Positions 60,932 to 64,000 of a stretch of 64,000 bases of DNA are shown here, piece by piece. Made by a program: the position numbers and the translations under genes. Origin of the DNA: Streptomyces sp. L2 (lineage in GTDB: Bacteria; Actinomycetota; Actinomycetes; Streptomycetales; Streptomycetaceae); contig NZ_QBDT01000001.1 of NCBI RefSeq assembly GCF_004124325.1, positions 5,270,001-5,334,000 on the forward strand, read 5' to 3'. Numbering within the stretch: the stretch's first letter is position 1; every line of letters begins with the position of its first letter. Below the pieces are notes generated by a model, which ran no database searches, had not been told where the DNA came from, and saw nothing but the letters and a program-made list of their open reading frames with translations.

Positions 60932-61972
60932 ATGGCCGTCCGAGACGGGGGCGTGGAGCCGCGCGAGTACGACGGCCCGGACGACGCCCTGATGGCCGCG
61001 ATCACCGGCGATCCCCTGCCCGAGGCAGTGGACGCCCACCCCGACGAGACCTTCCGCTCCGCCCACCACGCCGCCGAGACCGACCTCGCGGTGCTGCGCG
61101 AGCACCTCACGTGGATCGCGGAGGCTTTGACGGGGGAGACCCTGAGGGGGGAGCCGCAGGTCGGCGGGGCGCGGGACGAGGTGCCGAGGGAGCGCGGGGC
61201 GCGGGCGGGGGACCCGCGGGATCGCGGTCCGCGCGGCGCGATGCCGGGGGGCGGCGGAATCCGGGGCGCGGCCGGGTCGGCCGCCGAGCGGGCGGCGGTG
61301 GCGGAGACGGGGCCCGTGCCGGAGACGCAGTCCGTGCCGGAGGCGGGGTCCGTGAGGGCGGAGGCCGGCCGGGGCGTGCCGGGGGTGAAGTCCCCGAGGC
61401 GGGGCCGGGACAGCAGGCGTCGGCCGGCGGCGCCGTCGCGGCCCGGTCGGCCCTCCGGGGCCCGGCGTGTCCTGCGTGTCGCCCTCGGATCGGTTGCCGG
61501 GGCCGCTGCCCTGGGCCTGCTCGCCGGGCTGGGGTGGCTCGCCGCGCAGGGCGGCGGGGGACCGGCCGACGGGGCCGACGCCAAGAGCGACTCGGGCGCG
61601 CGGGGCGGTGCGAACGGCGACGGAGCGGCGCCGGACGGCAAGGGCGTCGACCTCGCCTGCGCCCGGCTGGTCGTCGAGGGCAGCGTGGTCCGGGTGGAGC
61701 CGGGAGCGGACGGGGCGGACCGGGTCTCGGTGCGCGTCGGACACCGGTACCGGCCCGCCGACGGGCCGGCCGAGGTCTCCTTCCTCCTCGACGCCGGGGC
61801 GGACCCCGCGCCGCGCCGGGGGCAGCACGTGCTGGTGTCCGTCCCCCGGGGCACCGACCACGCGAACGTGTGGGCGGTGGGGGACAGCAGGGTCGCCGCC
61901 GACCGGGCCTGGATCAGCGACGCGCTGTCCGGTCCCGAACGGGCGTCCGGGCAGGCCGACTGCCCGTCCTGA
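60932..61972 (+). CDS. single-span membrane protein, probable anti-sigma partner
   Basis: Protein of 346 residues. A cytosolic acidic N-terminus (about 1-75) has helices with H-P-D-E-T-F and V-L-R-E-H-L-T-W-I-A, typical of anti-sigma domains although no zinc HxxxCxxC is present. A long Gly/Arg/Pro-rich linker leads to one membrane helix (about 180-205, V-A-L-G-S-V-A-G-A-A-A-L-G-L-L). The extracytoplasmic domain contains two Cys. Gene order one base after the sigma gene is the main evidence for the role. Confidence 0.75.
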   Translation: MAVRDGGVEPREYDGPDDALMAAITGDPLPEAVDAHPDETFRSAHHAAETDLAVLREHLTWIAEALTGETLRGEPQVGGARDEVPRERGARAGDPRDRGPRGAMPGGGGIRGAAGSAAERAAVAETGPVPETQSVPEAGSVRAEAGRGVPGVKSPRRGRDSRRRPAAPSRPGRPSGARRVLRVALGSVAGAAALGLLAGLGWLAAQGGGGPADGADAKSDSGARGGANGDGAAPDGKGVDLACARLVVEGSVVRVEPGADGADRVSVRVGHRYRPADGPAEVSFLLDAGADPAPRRGQHVLVSVPRGTDHANVWAVGDSRVAADRAWISDALSGPERASGQADCPS

Positions 61973-61993
61973 CACACCGGCCACGCACCCCCC

Positions 61994-62536
61994 TCAGCCC
62001 TCCTTCGAGCGGGCGTAGTGGCGGGACGCCTTGGCGCGGTTGCCGCACGCGGCCATCGAGCACCAGCGGCGGATGCCGTTGCGGGACGTGTCGAAGAAGT
62101 GCAGGACACAGCTCTCGTGGGCGCACCGGCGGATCCGGTCCGGCGCCTGGGCCAGCAGGTCCAGGTAGTTGCGGGCGGCCAGCCAGGCCGGCCCCCAGGC
62201 CGGGTCGGTGAACTCGGGCTCCTCGGCGGGGCCTTCGCCGGTCAGCCGTACCCGGACCCGCCCGTGCGCCAGCACGGCGTCGACCAGCGGGGCCCCCTCC
62301 GCGACCGGCCCGTCCACCACCGCCCGGAGCGCCTCGCGCGCCTCGCGCACATGGCGCAGCACGGCCGGATCGGCGGGGTGGGACGCGTCGAGCCCGTTGC
62401 CCGCCAGCCACACCGCCAGCCCGTCGGTGTCGGTGAGCAGGTCCTGGACGACGCCCTCCCTGTTCCAGCGCGTGTTGAGCAGGTCGAGCGCGAGGGGCTC
62501 TCCCGTGAGCGGGCGCGGGTCGCGGACGACAGGCAT
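61994..62536 (-). CDS. CGNR zinc-finger / ABATE domain regulator
   Basis: Protein of 180 residues. The N-terminal ABATE domain has L-A-L-D-L-L-N-T-R-W and V-W-L-A-G-N-G-L. The C-terminal CGNR finger is complete: R-R-C-A-H-E-S-C-V-L-H-F-F-D-T-S-R-N-G-I-R-R-W-C-S-M-A-A-C-G-N-R-A-K-A. These proteins are putative stress-responsive transcription factors. It is divergent from a VOC family gene; shared inverted repeats lie between them. Confidence 0.92.
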   Translation of the reverse strand: MPVVRDPRPLTGEPLALDLLNTRWNREGVVQDLLTDTDGLAVWLAGNGLDASHPADPAVLRHVREAREALRAVVDGPVAEGAPLVDAVLAHGRVRVRLTGEGPAEEPEFTDPAWGPAWLAARNYLDLLAQAPDRIRRCAHESCVLHFFDTSRNGIRRWCSMAACGNRAKASRHYARSKEG

Positions 62537-62598
62537 CAGACACTCCTTCTCGGATTCTCGGACAACCCCCGGCTAACCACTCAAGGGTAAGTCACCGG

Positions 62599-62646
62599 TT
62601 GACGCCCTCGCATCTAACTGTCTAACCTCATCTACGACGGTTAGAC
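62599..62646 (+). promoter_or_regulatory. promoter and operator of the VOC/PPOX genes
   Basis: TTGACG (62599-62604), 18 bases, then TAACCT (62623-62628). GTCTAACC (62620-62627) and GGTTAGAC (62639-62646) form an 8-bp inverted repeat with an 11-base spacer over the -10 and start region. A further TCTAAC lies at 62613-62618. This is a likely site for the divergent CGNR regulator. Confidence 0.6.
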
Positions 62647-62664
62647 ATGCCGAAGGGGAGAGAC

Positions 62665-63120
62665 ATGAGCTTGCGCACCGGCCACACCGGCCTGAACGTC
62701 ACCGACCTGGACCGTTCGCTCGCCTTCTACCGGGACGTCCTGGGCTTCACCCTGCTCGCCGAGGGCAAGGAGGACGGCCGCCGCCACGCGTTCCTCGGCG
62801 ACGGCGACGGCGACAGTGACGAGCCCGTCCTCACGCTCTGGCAGCAGGCGCAGGAGTCGTACGACGGCGACCGCGCCGGACTGCACCACCTGGCCTTCAC
62901 CGCCGACTCGGTGGAGCGGGTCCGCGCCTACGAGACGGCGCTGCGCGCCGCCGGGGTGCGCTTCGCCCACGAGGGCGTCGTCGCCCACCGGGAGGGCTCC
63001 GCCTCCGGCGGGATCTTCTTCCACGACCCGGACGGCACCCGCCTGGAAATCTCCGTCCCCGACGGCGCGGAAGGCACCCCCGCCCCGCACGCCACCGCCC
63101 CGACCTGCGGGTTCTTCTAG
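62665..63120 (+). CDS. VOC family (glyoxalase/dioxygenase fold) protein
   Basis: Protein of 151 residues from the ATG at 62665, preceded by AAGGGGAG; an upstream ATG at 62647 lacks a ribosome site. The fold is clear: H-T-G-L-N-V-T-D-L-D-R-S-L-A-F-Y-R-D-V-L-G-F, L-H-H-L-A-F-T-A-D-S and F-F-H-D-P-D-G-T-R-L-E-I. Metal ligands are likely His in the first and second halves and the C-terminal Glu. Function may be lactoylglutathione lyase-like or antibiotic/toxin detoxification. A PPOX-like gene follows 2 bases downstream. Confidence 0.92.
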   Translation: MSLRTGHTGLNVTDLDRSLAFYRDVLGFTLLAEGKEDGRRHAFLGDGDGDSDEPVLTLWQQAQESYDGDRAGLHHLAFTADSVERVRAYETALRAAGVRFAHEGVVAHREGSASGGIFFHDPDGTRLEISVPDGAEGTPAPHATAPTCGFF

Positions 63121-63122
63121 CC

Positions 63123-64000
63123 ATGGGGGTGTATCACGCCGGCTCGCTGGCCGTGCAGGAACGGGTCGGGGTCCGGGAGCGCGCTGAGCACGTGGGCCGT
63201 TCGCTCGGCCAGGGCATCAAACCGGTCGCCGCCGCGTTCCTCGAACTCCAGCCCCTGCTGGTCGTCGGCGCCGCCGACCCCGCCACCGGCAGGGTGTGGG
63301 CCTCGCCCCTCGCGGGCTCCCCCGGCTTCGTCCGGGCCACCGGGCCCCGGCAGATGTCCGTCCTCCGGGAGCCGGCCCCGGGCGACCCCCTCGCCACGGC
63401 CCTCACCACCCCGGACACCCCCGTCGGCACCATCGCCGTCGACCCCCGCACCCGGCGCCGTATGCGCCTCAACGGCCGACTGCGGCCCACGGCGCGGGGC
63501 TTCGCGGTCACGGCGGAGCAGGTGTTCTCCAACTGCCCGAAACACATCCAGCGCAGGGAGAGTTACGAGTGGGCCGCCGAGCGCAGGCCGGGATCGGTAC
63601 GGCGATTGCGGCAACTCGACGCGGAACAGCGGGCGTTCATCGCCTCGGCCGACACCTTCTTCCTCGCCACCGTCCGCGGCACCGGCGCCGACGTCAGCCA
63701 CCGGGGCGGCAACCCCGGCTTCGTGCGGGCCACTTCACCCGTGGACCTGACCTGGCGGGACTACCCCGGCAACGCCATGTTCCTCACCCTGGGCAACCTG
63801 AGCACCGACCCGCGTGCGGGACTGCTCTTCCTGGACTGGACGAAGGGCACCACCCTGCACCTCAGCGGCGAGGCGCGCACGGAGTTCGACGACGACGGCG
63901 AACGGACCGTCCGCTTCACCCTGACCGAGGCCGTGCACCGGCCCGCCGCCCTGCCCCTGCGCTGGACGGCACCGGAGTATTCACCGGCCAATCCCGACAT
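63123..64000 (+). CDS. pyridoxamine 5'-phosphate oxidase-like FMN protein, partial
   Basis: Starts at ATG 63123, 2 bases after the VOC stop, and runs off the end of the window after 292 residues. It begins M-G-V-Y-H-A-G-S-L-A-V-Q and contains a repeated flavin split-barrel pattern. Examples are G-S-P-G-F-V-R, I-A-V-D-P-R-T-R-R-R-M-R-L-N-G and, in the second half, A-D-T-F-F-L-A-T, H-R-G-G-N-P-G-F-V and G-N-A-M-F-L-T-L-G-N-L. Such proteins bind FMN or F420 and act on small molecules. Co-transcription with the VOC gene under the CGNR regulator suggests a detoxification pair. Confidence 0.85.
   Translation, partial: MGVYHAGSLAVQERVGVRERAEHVGRSLGQGIKPVAAAFLELQPLLVVGAADPATGRVWASPLAGSPGFVRATGPRQMSVLREPAPGDPLATALTTPDTPVGTIAVDPRTRRRMRLNGRLRPTARGFAVTAEQVFSNCPKHIQRRESYEWAAERRPGSVRRLRQLDAEQRAFIASADTFFLATVRGTGADVSHRGGNPGFVRATSPVDLTWRDYPGNAMFLTLGNLSTDPRAGLLFLDWTKGTTLHLSGEARTEFDDDGERTVRFTLTEAVHRPAALPLRWTAPEYSPANPD

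Overview
The window looks like a stretch of Streptomyces chromosome. It has very high GC, strong GC bias at third codon positions, frequent GTG/TTG starts, ATGA stop-start overlaps and typical Streptomyces families such as large FtsX-type permeases, Tat-exported DUF proteins, XRE-NACHT-membrane proteins and many ECF/TetR/MarR/ArsR/ROK regulators. No rRNA, confident tRNA, CRISPR array or intact mobile element was seen.

Layout. 0.2-3.1 kb: a HIT-like protein, a small membrane protein, a DUF2625 protein, then a lower-GC patch of broken genes (L7/L12-like, ankyrin, AlbA_2). 3.4-6.2 kb: ettA, a hotdog thioesterase and a coupled unknown gene. 6.3-13.6 kb: an ATPase plus two giant FtsX-type permeases. 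13.7-15.2 kb: truncated haemoglobin and a PIMT-like methyltransferase, divergent. 15.4-27.2 kb: one long minus-strand signalling locus, read in order GlnX-like sensor, GlnH-like binding protein, coiled-coil protein, PknG kinase, PP2C phosphatase, VWA protein, zinc-ribbon/FHA protein. 27.4-34.4 kb: a carbohydrate ABC importer with GH4 glycosidase, BadF-type kinase and ROK regulator with a clear palindromic operator. 34.6-39.4 kb: MscS channel, HNH nuclease, DUF3515 protein, a frameshifted RibD-like reductase coupled to an ArsR-SRPBCC regulator, and a nonsense-mutated membrane protein. 39.4-48.2 kb: secreted or surface proteins (TlpA-like, esterase, two serine hydrolases, DUF4185) around an XRE-NACHT-membrane protein. 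48.3-49.7 kb: an ECF sigma factor whose anti-sigma and ABC transporter partners have been eroded by deletion. 50-52.7 kb: malQ with a small repetitive upstream ORF. 52.8-55.9 kb: a tetR/FAD-monooxygenase divergon separated by a 14-bp tandem palindrome array, then a MarR/EamA deletion scar. 56.3-64 kb: pepN, asd, a sigma/anti-sigma-like pair, and a CGNR regulator divergent from a VOC/PPOX operon that runs off the window.

Two parts stand out. The 15.4-27.2 kb locus joins an extracellular amino-acid sensing module of the mycobacterial GlnX-GlnH-PknG type to a phosphatase, a VWA protein and an FHA reader; the kinase, phosphatase and FHA proteins all carry Cys-pair zinc-ribbon segments, so it reads as one kinase/phosphatase relay. 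The 53.43-53.68 kb intergenic region keeps an exact 14-bp period over 18 registers of the near-palindrome CCAACANNTGTTGG and fills the space between tetR and its divergent oxygenase; the oxygenase promoter core sits exactly where two repeats have been lost.

A further theme is gene decay: at least five loci show single-base lesions or deletion junctions (2.5-3.1, 37.95, 39.15, 48.3-49.2 and 55.4 kb). All functional calls rest on reading the sequence by eye; no database search was run.
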